This document shows positions 1 through 8,733 of a stretch of 32,045 nucleotides of DNA, in pieces (the stretch's first letter is position 1; each line of letters begins with the position of its first letter). The notes beneath the pieces were generated by a model. That model was given only the letters and a program-made list of their open reading frames with translations. It had not been told where the DNA came from and made no database searches. The position numbers and the translations under genes are program-made. This DNA is from Bacteroidota bacterium (lineage in GTDB: Bacteria; Bacteroidota; Bacteroidia; Bacteroidales; F082). The stretch is taken from NCBI GenBank assembly GCA_003232915.1, contig QIKE01000092.1, forward strand, positions 1-32,045, in the 5' to 3' direction.

Positions 1-234
1 AAGTGATAAAATTATGCGGTCAAATGCTGTATAAATTACTTTTAAACAACTATTTGACCCTTTTTGTTAATAACTTGCTTGCGGATGTAAGGTATTATAA
101 AGATTATTACAATTCTTTAATTAAAAGGCGTGTAAAAAGTTCTACTTGGTTGGTATTTTGCATATTAATTATTTTATGTTTTATAACACGTTTTTAGTAA
201 ATTTAAGATAATCAGCAAAATAATAAAATGAAAC

Positions 235-249
235 CGGCTGAGTAGTTAC
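235..249 (+). repeat. Solitary 15-bp motif, copy 1
   Basis: CGGCTGAGTAGTTAC, one base different from the reverse complement of 16406-16420. It lies 11 bases past the FKBP stop codon in a stretch with no other features. Confidence 0.35.
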
Positions 250-259
250 AACATTTTTA

Positions 260-742
260 CTAATTTCCGTTGAAGGAATGTAAGTTAATATCGAAAACAA
301 GAACAGCATTGCTCCTTACACCACCGGATGGATTTGCACCATAAGCCAGCGACGAAGGAATGATTAACTTTATTTTTCCACCTTCGCCGATAAGTGGAAT
401 ACCCTCTTGCCAGCCTTTTATCAAATTGCTAAGTTTAGAAGTAAAATAATCACCTTGATCGAGTAATGTATTGTCGAGGTAATATCCTTTGTACGAAACT
501 GTTACTTCCGAATTAAAAGTAGGATGATTGGATGTTCCCGCCTTAATAATCACATAATATAATCCCGAAGCGGTAAACTGCCCTTTAATCTTGTTGTTTG
601 CCACGTATTGTTCAATCAGCTTCTTATCAGCTACATCCTGATTTATTTTATTTGTTTTTTTACAAGAGCTGAGTATTAAACTAAAAGCCATCACAGCTAA
701 TACGGTTGTCAATATATTTTTTCCCATATTCATTTTTTTCAT
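260..742 (-). CDS. FKBP-type peptidyl-prolyl cis-trans isomerase, lipoprotein
   Basis: A 160-residue protein with a lipoprotein-type signal (basic start, hydrophobic stretch, then LILSSC followed by KK), so it is probably anchored in the periplasm or outer membrane. The rest is one FKBP domain: VTVSYKGYYLDNTLLDQG, LIKGWQEGIPLIGEGGK and IPSSLAYGANPSGG are the usual FKBP strand and loop motifs, ending in LVFDINLHSF. Expected role is proline isomerisation during folding of exported proteins. I chose the ATG at 742 because it overlaps the TGA of the upstream serine hydrolase gene in an ATGA arrangement, implying translational coupling; the reading frame is open further upstream, but that extension lies inside the preceding gene. 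Two further in-frame ATGs (733, 727) are possible. Confident about family, less so about exact start. Confidence 0.88.
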   Translation of the reverse strand: MKKMNMGKNILTTVLAVMAFSLILSSCKKTNKINQDVADKKLIEQYVANNKIKGQFTASGLYYVIIKAGTSNHPTFNSEVTVSYKGYYLDNTLLDQGDYFTSKLSNLIKGWQEGIPLIGEGGKIKLIIPSSLAYGANPSGGVRSNAVLVFDINLHSFNGN

Positions 743-1965
743 TTTATTGGTTTTGCTATTCCTAAAGGCAACGTATCGGCTTTTATTATATTCCAAAAGT
801 TCACCGATCCCGGTCCTCTATCTTTATTCGTTAATACGATTAAAGTTTTTTGATGTTTCATATCTCTGATGTAAAAAGTCCGGAATCCTTTCCACCAGCC
901 GAAATGATAAACGCAACTGTCCATTCCTCCTCTGATACGCCAACCGAAACCGTAATTATCTTTTCTACGCCAGTATTTTGGGCTTCCAGGCGTAAAAGCT
1001 TCTCGGAGTATAGAGTCGGGTAAAAGTGTGAAATTATCCAAAGCCATATCGAATTTGTATAAATCTTCTACCGAGGTATAAATATTTTTATCACCCATTA
1101 CACCATTTAAATAGTCGTTGGTCATTTGTCGCCATCGCCAACCTCTTTGATACCAACCTGGAACCCCTTTGTTAACATAAAGCGGTACAATCGAATCGCC
1201 ACGCATATTATAAACAAATGAAGAATCCATATGTAAGGGTTTGAAAATGCGTTTACGTATAAAGTCTTCGAAATGCATACCCGAAACCACTTCAACAATA
1301 TTGGCAAGCAACGCGTAATTAGTGTTGCAGTAATGAAAGCCGGTGTTGGGAGCAAAATACCGGTCGGGATGGTATTTTACTAATAAATCCATCATTGAGT
1401 CGTTATTGAAGGGTTTTCTTTTGTTTTTCCAGTTATCTTGTGCCAGGCTCATATAACGCGGTAAACCCGAACGATGATTCATCAGCAACCGGACAGTTAT
1501 TCCTTTGTAGGGAAAATTGGGCAAATAAGTTCGGATATCTACGTCGTAGTTGAGTTTGCCATCGTTTTTTAAAAGCATAATTGCAAATGCACTAAACATT
1601 TTCGATACCGAGGCAAGCTGAAACTGATCGCTAGTTTTTAATGCATCTCGCCGATGACGAACATTACGATATCCGTAAGCTTTTTTGAAAATTACTCTCC
1701 CTTTTTCAGCATACAACACCGTACCGTTAAAACCGGTGAGTCTTTGAAGACGTTTGAATTTTTTATCAAGTGCGGCTGCTTTCTTCTTAATGACAGCACT
1801 ATCGCTATTGATAGCTATTATTGCGAGAGTATCAACATCAATGGCTTGTGCTTTTCTATATCTTTTTTTTTGTTGTGGCGAACTGCAAGAAATTGTCAGA
1901 CCATAGATAAGAATGTATATGACGAAAATACTCAAATGCCTTTGATATGTATATTTTTTTTCCAT
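739..1965 (-). CDS. Serine hydrolase, beta-lactamase/class C (PF00144) fold, lipoprotein
   Basis: A 408-residue protein with a lipobox ending at Cys27 (GLTISC), so probably a membrane-anchored periplasmic enzyme. It carries the penicillin-binding-protein-like active-site set: SVSK at residues 119-122 (SxxK), YCN at 212-214 (YxN) and HFG at 354-356 (HxG in place of KTG), plus the family motif LLMNHRSGLPRY. This family includes esterases, D-aminopeptidases and carboxypeptidases, so the substrate cannot be predicted; true beta-lactamase activity is not implied. It is the first gene of a two-gene unit with the FKBP gene, sharing an ATGA overlap. A TAnnTTTG element sits only 8 bases before the ATG. 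Confidence 0.88.
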   Translation of the reverse strand: MEKKYTYQRHLSIFVIYILIYGLTISCSSPQQKKRYRKAQAIDVDTLAIIAINSDSAVIKKKAAALDKKFKRLQRLTGFNGTVLYAEKGRVIFKKAYGYRNVRHRRDALKTSDQFQLASVSKMFSAFAIMLLKNDGKLNYDVDIRTYLPNFPYKGITVRLLMNHRSGLPRYMSLAQDNWKNKRKPFNNDSMMDLLVKYHPDRYFAPNTGFHYCNTNYALLANIVEVVSGMHFEDFIRKRIFKPLHMDSSFVYNMRGDSIVPLYVNKGVPGWYQRGWRWRQMTNDYLNGVMGDKNIYTSVEDLYKFDMALDNFTLLPDSILREAFTPGSPKYWRRKDNYGFGWRIRGGMDSCVYHFGWWKGFRTFYIRDMKHQKTLIVLTNKDRGPGSVNFWNIIKADTLPLGIAKPIK

Positions 1966-1973
1966 AAAACGGG

Positions 1974-1981
1974 CAAAAGTA
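1974..1981 (-). promoter_or_regulatory. Bacteroidota-type -7 promoter element for the serine hydrolase gene
   Basis: TACTTTTG on the minus strand, a perfect match to TAnnTTTG. Only 8 bases separate its G from the ATG at 1965, so the transcript would be leaderless or nearly so. No clear -33 TTTG at the usual spacing. Confidence 0.5.
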
Positions 1982-2159
1982 ATGAAAGCCGTACAAAAAA
2001 GTAGAGTATGATTTCACAACAGATGTTAAAAACACTCCATTATCGGATAGTAAATCATTAGTCGGATAATTGGATATTTTATAAACGACAGATATTCAAC
2101 TATAAACAAAATATGGTATATTAATTGCAAGAGAAAATAAAAGCAAAAAGAAATTTACG

Positions 2160-2477
2160 ATGATTATTTATTTCATACTAGCATATTTAGTAGTAACCGT
2201 TTTCGTAACGACATTGGCCGCAGACCGGAGAATAAGTTTCGGCACTGCTTTTATAGTTAGTCTCTTTCTTACCCCTGTTTTGGGTCTTTTCACCATTTTA
2301 AAAACCGACAAAAAGATAATAGTTTCGCATTACTCCAACAAATACCGTTGTCCTCGCTGTCAGTCAGTATATACAAGATATAACAAATATTGTACACAAT
2401 GCCTTGCCGAAGGAGTAAAATCAATACCGGAGACGTTAAACTTTGAATTAGCAGGTTATTTTTTTTCTACAAAATAA
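2160..2477 (+). CDS. Small membrane protein with a zinc-ribbon-like tail, unknown function
   Basis: A 105-residue protein I do not recognise as a named family. The N-terminal half has two hydrophobic segments (about residues 2-20 and 28-46) separated by a short charged loop (ADRRIS), then KTDKK. The C-terminal half contains CPRC (about residues 63-66) and CTQC (about 77-80), a pair of CxxC knuckles typical of a single zinc ribbon. A membrane hairpin with a cytoplasmic metal-binding knob is the simplest reading. It lies alone on the plus strand between a divergent and a convergent gene. No clear TAnnTTTG or ribosome-binding sequence was found; the ATG follows an A-rich stretch. Hydrophobic periodicity and the two knuckles argue for a real gene. 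Confidence 0.65.
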   Translation: MIIYFILAYLVVTVFVTTLAADRRISFGTAFIVSLFLTPVLGLFTILKTDKKIIVSHYSNKYRCPRCQSVYTRYNKYCTQCLAEGVKSIPETLNFELAGYFFSTK

Positions 2478-2528
2478 ACACTCACGTTGAATTTTTCTTT
2501 ACAAGCCAATTACCCTAGCCGCATTGCT

Positions 2529-4844
2529 TTATTTTATCAACACAATATTTTGCGATTTTAGCAGTTTATTATTTCTATAAATCATTACGTAAACCACACC
2601 CGATGCAAAAGCTATTGTATTTATGTTGAAATGAATATATTTTCCTTTAAATCGAAAACGTTTAAGCAAACGAGCTTGCCAGTCGAAAATACCGACACGA
2701 TATTGGCCATTTTCGGGCATTTCGATATTTAGAAAGCCGTGTGTGGGATTAGGATATATTTTTATCTTAATTTTTTCAAGTGTATGTTTTTTTATGCCAA
2801 CGGTTTGCTTATCCCAAACGGCGAGAGTATATTCGCCGGCTTTTAGTTGATCAACATAAATATAACCTAACGACCAAATACCGTAACGTGTTTGAGGAAT
2901 TCCCTTCCAATCGTTGGCAGATGTTTTCCGGTAAAGTATTACAACCGAATCGTTTGACGTGCGGATTAGGTTTTCGTCGAGATATTGAGAATGATCGTAA
3001 TAAAATCTACCCCGAGCTTTAAAACCTTCATCAACAACCTCTACTATACTCCAGTAGCGCCGCTGGGAAAGGCGTAAACCAGGGACCGCCGTTTTCAAGC
3101 TATCGGGTGCCACCATATGCAAAGTAGCTCTTACCAAACTTGTGTCGGGTAACGAATCAATATACAATTTAAAATAAGTATCGGGAAAAATATGACTTCC
3201 CGTTTGAGTAAATATTTTATAATTGTCGAGGGTGGCATCGTCAATGCGTTCGTACAAATCAAGCATCACTGCCTTAGGATAAAAAGGAAGACTTTTTTGT
3301 GAATGTCCCGTTTCTCCCGAAAAGTGAACAGTATCGGTAATAATATTCATATGCTCATCCACAAAACTTACGTCCAACACGTTGTCATCGGCAAGAAAAT
3401 CGAAACCTTTGAATTTTTGTTTTAAGTAAATATCCGTCAGGAATTTACTACCGTTTGGGACAACTTTTACCGAATCAATGGAAAAATGTGGAGTTCCGGG
3501 CGAAAACACCCATGCGTCGAAAAAAGGAGACATATCAATACCTGTATAATAAGTTAGGAAGTCGCGCAAATCGGCGGACGATTTCGATTGCCAAGCCATA
3601 GAGTCGAGGTAAGCCGTTATAGCAGGAAAAAATAACGAATCGCCGAGGTATCCACGTAGTGTGTTTACCACAACAGCTCCTTTATCGTAAGAGGTACTTC
3701 CGTAGGTATATTGTTGTGGTACGGAATCTAAGGCCCAATAACCATTGTCAATAAAATTAGTTTTCAGTAACACCTTTTTGTTTCTGTCGCGCATTTCACT
3801 CAATACTAAATCATTACCATATATATCTTCTTTATAATACATTTCACAAAAGCTAGCCCAACCTTCGTTGAGCCACATTTCTTCGGCAGAAGCACAGGTA
3901 ACTTCGTCGCCGAACCACATATGCGACAATTCGTGGGCATACAAATATTCATCTGTAGTGTTGCCGTTGATAAGATAATTGGGATAAGCAATATTGGCAG
4001 CATGTTCCATAGCACCAATAGCTGTACCTACATAGCCCACTCTGCTAAAAGGGTAAGCTCCAAAATGATTTTCGTAAAATTGCAAAATATCTTTTAGCCT
4101 GACAAAACTACCGGCTACATTTCCCTGCTCCGACGGCCGGGTATAGATGTAAATGGGAATGGTATCTTCCAAACCGTAATAAACATCGGAATAGCGAACG
4201 TAATTGCCCGTAGCTATTGAAACAAGATAAGTTGGCAAAGGATGCGCCAGTTGCCAATGCCAAGTGGTAGTGCCGTTTCCGTTATCAATTGTATCGACTA
4301 ACAGACCACCTCCTATAGCTTTTTTGTTGTTGCCAACGGTAGCAAATACATCGTAAGTAGCGCGATCGGTAAAATTATCTACGCATGGAAACCAAGCTTT
4401 GCCAAGATTATGAGGTATCGACTGAAAGCCCACGCCAAGGTTAAAAGCATAATCGCCCGAAAAATGAAAGCCTCCCCAATTTTCGTGAAATGGCTGTCCG
4501 TGGTAATAAACGGTAAGCAATAGTGTGTCGGTAGTTCCCGCTGAGGCGGCAAGTTGAATTCTGATAAGTTCGCCGGTATGATTAAAAACCGCTTGTTGAT
4601 CGCTAACAAAAACACTATCAACAGTTAAGTCTTTCAATTCGAGCGGAATGGAAGTAATACCTTCGACAAGCGGTACTACACGTACTAGTGTATGTCCTAC
4701 AATAGTATGGTTGGCAGTATTTATTTCGGTAAGATGAATAGCATAATGAATGGCATGGATAGTATCGCCAATTTTATTGCCGTTTTGAGCAAAAAGTCCA
4801 TTACATACTACCATCAGAGCCACAAATAAATATAAACGTTTCAT
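2529..4844 (-). CDS. M1-family zinc metallopeptidase with T9SS C-terminal sorting domain
   Basis: A 771-residue secreted aminopeptidase-like enzyme. A signal peptide (MKRLYLFVALMVVCNGLFAQ) is followed by the M1 beta-sandwich, then the catalytic gluzincin motif HELSH at residues 304-308 with the third zinc ligand Glu327 in NEGWA, the expected HExxH-x18-E spacing. The exopeptidase GAMEN motif is present as GAMEH (277-281), a change in the last residue. The last ~75 residues, starting around KIKIYPNPTHGFLNIEM and ending in LLKSQNIVLIK, form a type A T9SS sorting domain, so the protein is probably exported by type IX secretion and attached to the surface or released. No T9SS structural genes lie in the window. 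A weak TACTTTTA promoter-like site lies just upstream (minus strand, 4861-4868). Confidence 0.92.
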   Translation of the reverse strand: MKRLYLFVALMVVCNGLFAQNGNKIGDTIHAIHYAIHLTEINTANHTIVGHTLVRVVPLVEGITSIPLELKDLTVDSVFVSDQQAVFNHTGELIRIQLAASAGTTDTLLLTVYYHGQPFHENWGGFHFSGDYAFNLGVGFQSIPHNLGKAWFPCVDNFTDRATYDVFATVGNNKKAIGGGLLVDTIDNGNGTTTWHWQLAHPLPTYLVSIATGNYVRYSDVYYGLEDTIPIYIYTRPSEQGNVAGSFVRLKDILQFYENHFGAYPFSRVGYVGTAIGAMEHAANIAYPNYLINGNTTDEYLYAHELSHMWFGDEVTCASAEEMWLNEGWASFCEMYYKEDIYGNDLVLSEMRDRNKKVLLKTNFIDNGYWALDSVPQQYTYGSTSYDKGAVVVNTLRGYLGDSLFFPAITAYLDSMAWQSKSSADLRDFLTYYTGIDMSPFFDAWVFSPGTPHFSIDSVKVVPNGSKFLTDIYLKQKFKGFDFLADDNVLDVSFVDEHMNIITDTVHFSGETGHSQKSLPFYPKAVMLDLYERIDDATLDNYKIFTQTGSHIFPDTYFKLYIDSLPDTSLVRATLHMVAPDSLKTAVPGLRLSQRRYWSIVEVVDEGFKARGRFYYDHSQYLDENLIRTSNDSVVILYRKTSANDWKGIPQTRYGIWSLGYIYVDQLKAGEYTLAVWDKQTVGIKKHTLEKIKIKIYPNPTHGFLNIEMPENGQYRVGIFDWQARLLKRFRFKGKYIHFNINTIAFASGVVYVMIYRNNKLLKSQNIVLIK

Positions 4845-5067
4845 TGGTTAAAATTTTTGATAAAAGTAAGTGTTTTCTATCAGAAAGACATTTTTTTGTA
4901 CAGTATGCTTTGAAAGATAGTTGAAATAGCTTTGGTGAGATGACTACAACAGAAATCCCGTTCGCCAACATAATAATAGTAAATGATCCAACTTCTAAGA
5001 ATGCGGCTTTGGTTCGCCTCCATTGGCAGATTTTTAGCATTTTCTATTCTTTTTAATAGAGAACACA

Positions 5068-5232
5068 TATTAACGATGTGGGAATCTTGACGTTTTAATT
5101 CACCTTTTAAATCGTGATTCGTTAATTGATATTCCTCATTCAATTTATCTCCATACACATAAGGCATAGTCAAAAGAACATTACCACACCCAAAGGAATT
5201 GGTTTCTCAAGTTGAAATAAAATTTTATAAAT
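5068..5232. repeat. Dispersed intergenic repeat, copy A
   Basis: Shares long stretches with 8371-8610 and 22770-22936, all in the same orientation. The best-conserved core, GTGATTCGTTAATTGATATT at about 5114-5133, is repeated at 22895-22914 and, with changes, near 8510. With copy B it also shares CATTCAATTTATCTCCA and, further right, ACCACACCCAAAGGA followed by TCAAGTTGA. Copy A lacks the hairpin head (CCTCC...GGAGG) seen in B and C. Confidence 0.7.
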
Positions 5233-5310
5233 CGGAACCTTTTTTGACAACAGTAAGATTTCAAAACCGAAGAGATGAAATTTGGTTATTGTCATTGATA
5301 CTTTTTTTCA

Positions 5311-5359
5311 AAAAAAGCAACCTGCTCAAAGAATATTCCTTCAAACAGGTTACTTTTTT
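5311..5359 (-). terminator. Rho-independent terminator of the M16 peptidase gene
   Basis: Arms AAAAAAGCAACCTG (5311-5324) and CAGGTTACTTTTTT (5346-5359) are complementary apart from one base. The stem is flanked by A- and T-runs on both sides, so it could stop transcription in either direction. It sits 34 bases past the M16 stop codon. Confidence 0.75.
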
Positions 5360-5392
5360 TTGAAAATTCAGTTTGTTTCGTAGGCAGACGGG

Positions 5393-8188
5393 CTATTTTG
5401 CAGGTTTCAACACGCCAAGAACATAATGGTTGAGGGAGATATATTTTTTGGCAGCTTTTTTAATTTCTTTGGCTGTAACAGCTTCTACCGCTTTGTTGTA
5501 TTCCGTTTCGGGCATAATTTTCGAGCCGTAAAAATCAAAGTTCATTAGCGAGCGCAACCAGAAATTATTTTCTCTTTCTTGGGTTTCTCTAGCGCGGATA
5601 AAAGTTTCTTTAGCTTTTTGCATATCTACTGCAACAGGGCCATTTTTTCTAATATGTTCCATTTCGTCGAAAACCGAGTTCGTAAGTTTTTCAACATTTT
5701 TAGGAGAACAACCGAAGCCAAGCATCAGCATATAGTCTTGTTTTGGATATTTGTTCAAGTTCGGGCTAACGTAGATACCATAAGTACCGCTTTCTTCTTC
5801 TCTGACTTTTTCGCGCAATTTGATGTTAAGTATTTTTACCAACGTTTTCATTTTCAAATTGTCTTCAAAGTTGTATTTATACTTTCCGTGCATAGCAATA
5901 GTAACCTGACTTTGGGGTGCTTTTCCTTTGAAAACGGTAAACTCTATTTTTCTTTTTGGAAAATTGGGTTCAACGTCTTTCCAGTTTGTTTTAGTCCCTG
6001 TCGGTATAGAAGCGAGGTATTTTTCCACCAAAGGTTTTAGCTTCTCGGTATCAATATTTCCCACAAAAAATACTTTGAACCCATCGGCATGTTGATAGAG
6101 TTTTTGATAAATTTTGAAAATATTTTTCATATCTATTTTATCGTATTGCGCTGGTGTTGGGAAAAGAACAACCCGTGGCGAATTCATTGTTATTACCTTA
6201 TAAAGCGAATCGTAATAAGCATATTTTGGATTGTTAATCATAAACTTAGCTCGATCTTTACGGTTTTCGATAATAGTTGTAAATATCTCTTTGTCATGTC
6301 TTGGGTGGGTGAAATACATATATTGCAATTTCAAAAGTGTTTCCAAATCTTTCGGGCTGGCTTTTCCACTAAAACCATTTTTCAAACGGTAAATATACGG
6401 GTTAAGAGAAGCTATGGTACCTGCAAGTTTTTTCTCAAGATTAACGCCACTGAAATCGCCCACTCCGCTACGGGATATTATTTGCGGCAATACCTTAGCC
6501 GAAACCACTTCGTTATCGGCAAGTAGCGATCTTCCTCCGAGAGTATAAGCATTATAAAGCACTTCGTCGTTTTTGAAATTAGTGGGTTTTATATAAACCT
6601 CCATACCGTTGCTTAATGTCCATTTTTCGTATAAAGTATCTACTTTGGTAATGTTTACTATTTTGCCCGGCGTAATTGAATCAATAATCAGCGGTTTATT
6701 AGAAACCTTGTCTTTATAAGCACCTAAAACAGTGTTTTGTGTCGAATTTATAATTGATAATACTTCGTTTTGTGTAGGAACTTTTACTCCCTTTTTTTTG
6801 GGTGCGGTAATTAACACTACAACATTTTTGTTTGTAATCCATTTTTTAGGCAAGCTGTTCACTTCGTCAAGTTTGATGGTTGGCAGCAGTTGTTTTACCA
6901 TATTATATTCCGCTTTGGTGCCAGGGTACGGATCGCCTTCCAAAAAATTGTTTAAATACTCTTGGATCAGAGTTTTCGATTTTTGTTTATTACGTTCGGC
7001 ATAGAGTTTTTCGTAATGCCGCAGCATATCTTTTTTCTCACGATCGAATTCGGTTTTGGTAAAACCGTGCTTTTCTACTCTTACATTTTCATCAAGTAAT
7101 ACTTTTAAAGCTGTGTCGATTTTGTTAACTTTGGCAACAGCAAAAGAAGAGTACGAATCTTCTGTTCTACCCAAAAAATTACCGTAATTCGTTGAGGCAT
7201 ACATAAATGGAGAAGTAGGTTTTTGTGCAATTTCATTGAGACGTGCGTTAAGCATATCCGTAAAAATTTTATAGATAATGTATTGCCGGTAATCGCCAAC
7301 GGTTTTTTCAACTTTGCGTGGGTGCTTGTAAAAAATGTTTACCATATTATATGTGGTTTCGTTGTCGGTTTCGATGGCAATCAAAGGCTTATTGTTGTTA
7401 GGAATACCGAAAATTTCTCTTTTTCTTTCGTTGGCCGGATTAGGAATGGCCGAGAAATCTTTTTTTATCAATTGTTCCATTTTGTCAACATTGATATCGC
7501 CAACCACAACAACGGCCATCAAATCGGGACGGTACCAATCTTTGTAAAAACGCCTGAGGGTATTGTAATGGGCGCTGTCTATAATGGCCATTTTCCCGAT
7601 AGGAAGGCGTTGTGCATATTTAGAATTTTTCAGGATGATGGGAATGTATTTGTTCCTCATTCGCTCTTGAGCACCAAGGCCTAAGCGCCACTCTTCTTTT
7701 ACCACGCCACGTTCTTTATCAATTTCGGAACTGTCGAGAGTAACGTTGTGTGCCCAGTCTTCGAGCACTAATAAACCACTGTCGACAAGACTTTCACGGT
7801 CTGAAGGTATTTGCAGCATATACACTGTTTCGTCGAAGCTCGTGAAAGCGTTTAGATGTGCGCCGAATTTTACACCTGTTTTTTCCAAAAAGTCTATGAG
7901 CTTCGATTTCTCAAAATGTTTAGTGCCATTAAAGCTCATATGTTCAAGTAGATGTGCCAGCCCTTGCTGGTTGTTGTCCTCACATATTGAACCTGCATCA
8001 ATAGCCAACCTTAGTTCAACACGATCTCTCGGTTCGGAATTGTAACGAATGTAATATGTCAGTCCGTTTTGGAGTTTACCGAACCGCACACTGGAGTCTC
8101 GTTGTAAAACCTGTTGTAAATTCTGGGCCTGCAACGAAAACAATGCAAGCATAAAAATTACAGGGAAAATGAGAAGTTTTTTTAACAT
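5393..8188 (-). CDS. M16-family zinc peptidase (pitrilysin/insulinase-like), exported
   Basis: A 931-residue enzyme with a signal peptide (MLKKLLIFPVIFMLALFSLQAQ). The inverted zinc motif HLLEH is at residues 79-83, followed by the conserved ERGVVKEEWR segment (159-168) that supplies the downstream Glu ligand, probably Glu166 by analogy with pitrilysin. The length matches the two-repeat (~900-residue) M16 form; the second half (from about 540) has the fold's sequence features but no HxxEH, the usual arrangement of one catalytic and one non-catalytic half. Expected to degrade peptides in the periplasm. It is a single-gene unit with its own promoter (8319-8348) and terminator (5311-5359). Confidence 0.93.
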   Translation of the reverse strand: MLKKLLIFPVIFMLALFSLQAQNLQQVLQRDSSVRFGKLQNGLTYYIRYNSEPRDRVELRLAIDAGSICEDNNQQGLAHLLEHMSFNGTKHFEKSKLIDFLEKTGVKFGAHLNAFTSFDETVYMLQIPSDRESLVDSGLLVLEDWAHNVTLDSSEIDKERGVVKEEWRLGLGAQERMRNKYIPIILKNSKYAQRLPIGKMAIIDSAHYNTLRRFYKDWYRPDLMAVVVVGDINVDKMEQLIKKDFSAIPNPANERKREIFGIPNNNKPLIAIETDNETTYNMVNIFYKHPRKVEKTVGDYRQYIIYKIFTDMLNARLNEIAQKPTSPFMYASTNYGNFLGRTEDSYSSFAVAKVNKIDTALKVLLDENVRVEKHGFTKTEFDREKKDMLRHYEKLYAERNKQKSKTLIQEYLNNFLEGDPYPGTKAEYNMVKQLLPTIKLDEVNSLPKKWITNKNVVVLITAPKKKGVKVPTQNEVLSIINSTQNTVLGAYKDKVSNKPLIIDSITPGKIVNITKVDTLYEKWTLSNGMEVYIKPTNFKNDEVLYNAYTLGGRSLLADNEVVSAKVLPQIISRSGVGDFSGVNLEKKLAGTIASLNPYIYRLKNGFSGKASPKDLETLLKLQYMYFTHPRHDKEIFTTIIENRKDRAKFMINNPKYAYYDSLYKVITMNSPRVVLFPTPAQYDKIDMKNIFKIYQKLYQHADGFKVFFVGNIDTEKLKPLVEKYLASIPTGTKTNWKDVEPNFPKRKIEFTVFKGKAPQSQVTIAMHGKYKYNFEDNLKMKTLVKILNIKLREKVREEESGTYGIYVSPNLNKYPKQDYMLMLGFGCSPKNVEKLTNSVFDEMEHIRKNGPVAVDMQKAKETFIRARETQERENNFWLRSLMNFDFYGSKIMPETEYNKAVEAVTAKEIKKAAKKYISLNHYVLGVLKPAK

Positions 8189-8318
8189 GATTTATTGTTT
8201 TTTGTAAGATGAAAAATGATTATTTGATGAATTAATAATATAAAAACGCATTTAAGTTGAAATTATTTTCCGGCTTTTAAGTAATTTATTTCTGATTAAA
8301 ATCCAGAAATTATTATTA

Positions 8319-8348
8319 CAAAGGTACAAAATTTTGAACTATTTCAAA
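8319..8348 (-). promoter_or_regulatory. Complete Bacteroidota promoter for the M16 peptidase gene
   Basis: On the minus strand, TTTG (8348-8345), an 18-base spacer, then TACCTTTG (8326-8319). Both the -33 and -7 boxes match the Bacteroides consensus with near-standard spacing, making this the best complete promoter in the window. Start codon is ~130 bases downstream. Confidence 0.65.
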
Positions 8349-8370
8349 TAAAGTAATAAAAATAACTAAT

Positions 8371-8610
8371 CCTCCCTCTTGGAAGGTGGAGGCTTCGGTT
8401 TGCCTGTATATGAGGTTTTTGGGCATTTTTCACTTTTTTGAATGCTGAACGCCGGTTAACAATTTTTAGAATCTCGAAGTTTTTATTTATCCCTTAAAAC
8501 GTTGTTCGTTAATTAATATTTCTCATTCAATTTATCTCCACAAACAGAAAAGTATTGCCCGAAGAACTTTACCACACCCAAAGGACGTGATTTTTCAAGT
8601 TGATATAAAT
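8371..8610. repeat. Dispersed intergenic repeat, copy B
   Basis: The longest of three copies. It begins with a hairpin head, CCTCC(8371-8375)...GGAGG (8388-8392), matched by CCTTCT...AGAAGG plus GGAGGCTT in copy C. The middle shares ATCTCGAA and TTTTATTTA with copy C, and the right half shares CATTCAATTTATCTCCA, ACCACACCCAAAGGA and TCAAGTTGA with copy A. No open frame is conserved among copies. Confidence 0.7.
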
Positions 8611-8733
8611 CTCCATACTTATTTATTATAGGATAGATATGCAAATTTCCAAAACATATATCCATAGTATTCGATTATTTAAGATTTATTAAATTGGTTA
8701 AATTATGCTTATTAGTTTATGTTCAATTATGCG

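Larger units (their letters stand above)
4845..5392. other. Gene-free stretch with repeat copy A and a terminator
   Basis: 548 bases between two minus-strand peptidase genes. It holds one copy of a dispersed ~170-240 bp repeat (5068-5232), the hairpin downstream of the M16 gene, and a possible weak promoter for the M1 gene. A 97-codon open frame on the minus strand lies mostly in the repeat and its flank; I do not regard it as a gene. Confidence 0.6.
8189..8733. other. Gene-free stretch: M16 promoter and repeat copy B
   Basis: 545 bases between the M16 gene and the FNR-like regulator gene, both minus-strand. It holds the M16 promoter with a long (~130 base) untranslated leader and repeat copy B (8371-8610). 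The rest is AT-rich without recognisable features. Confidence 0.6.

Noticed and set aside
3-197. 64-codon open frame on the plus strand at the window's left end
   Set aside because: Very AT-rich, no recognisable motif, no promoter or start context; looks like chance in intergenic DNA or the tail of something outside the window.
1654-2004. 116-codon plus-strand frame opposite the serine hydrolase gene
   Set aside because: Fully antisense to a gene with complete active-site motifs. Other long antisense frames (for example 5579-6040, 7223-7684, 20634-21116, 28225-28668) were rejected for the same reason.
4880-5173. 97-codon minus-strand open frame
   Set aside because: It lies over repeat copy A and its flank; the frame is broken in copies B and C, so it is not a conserved gene.
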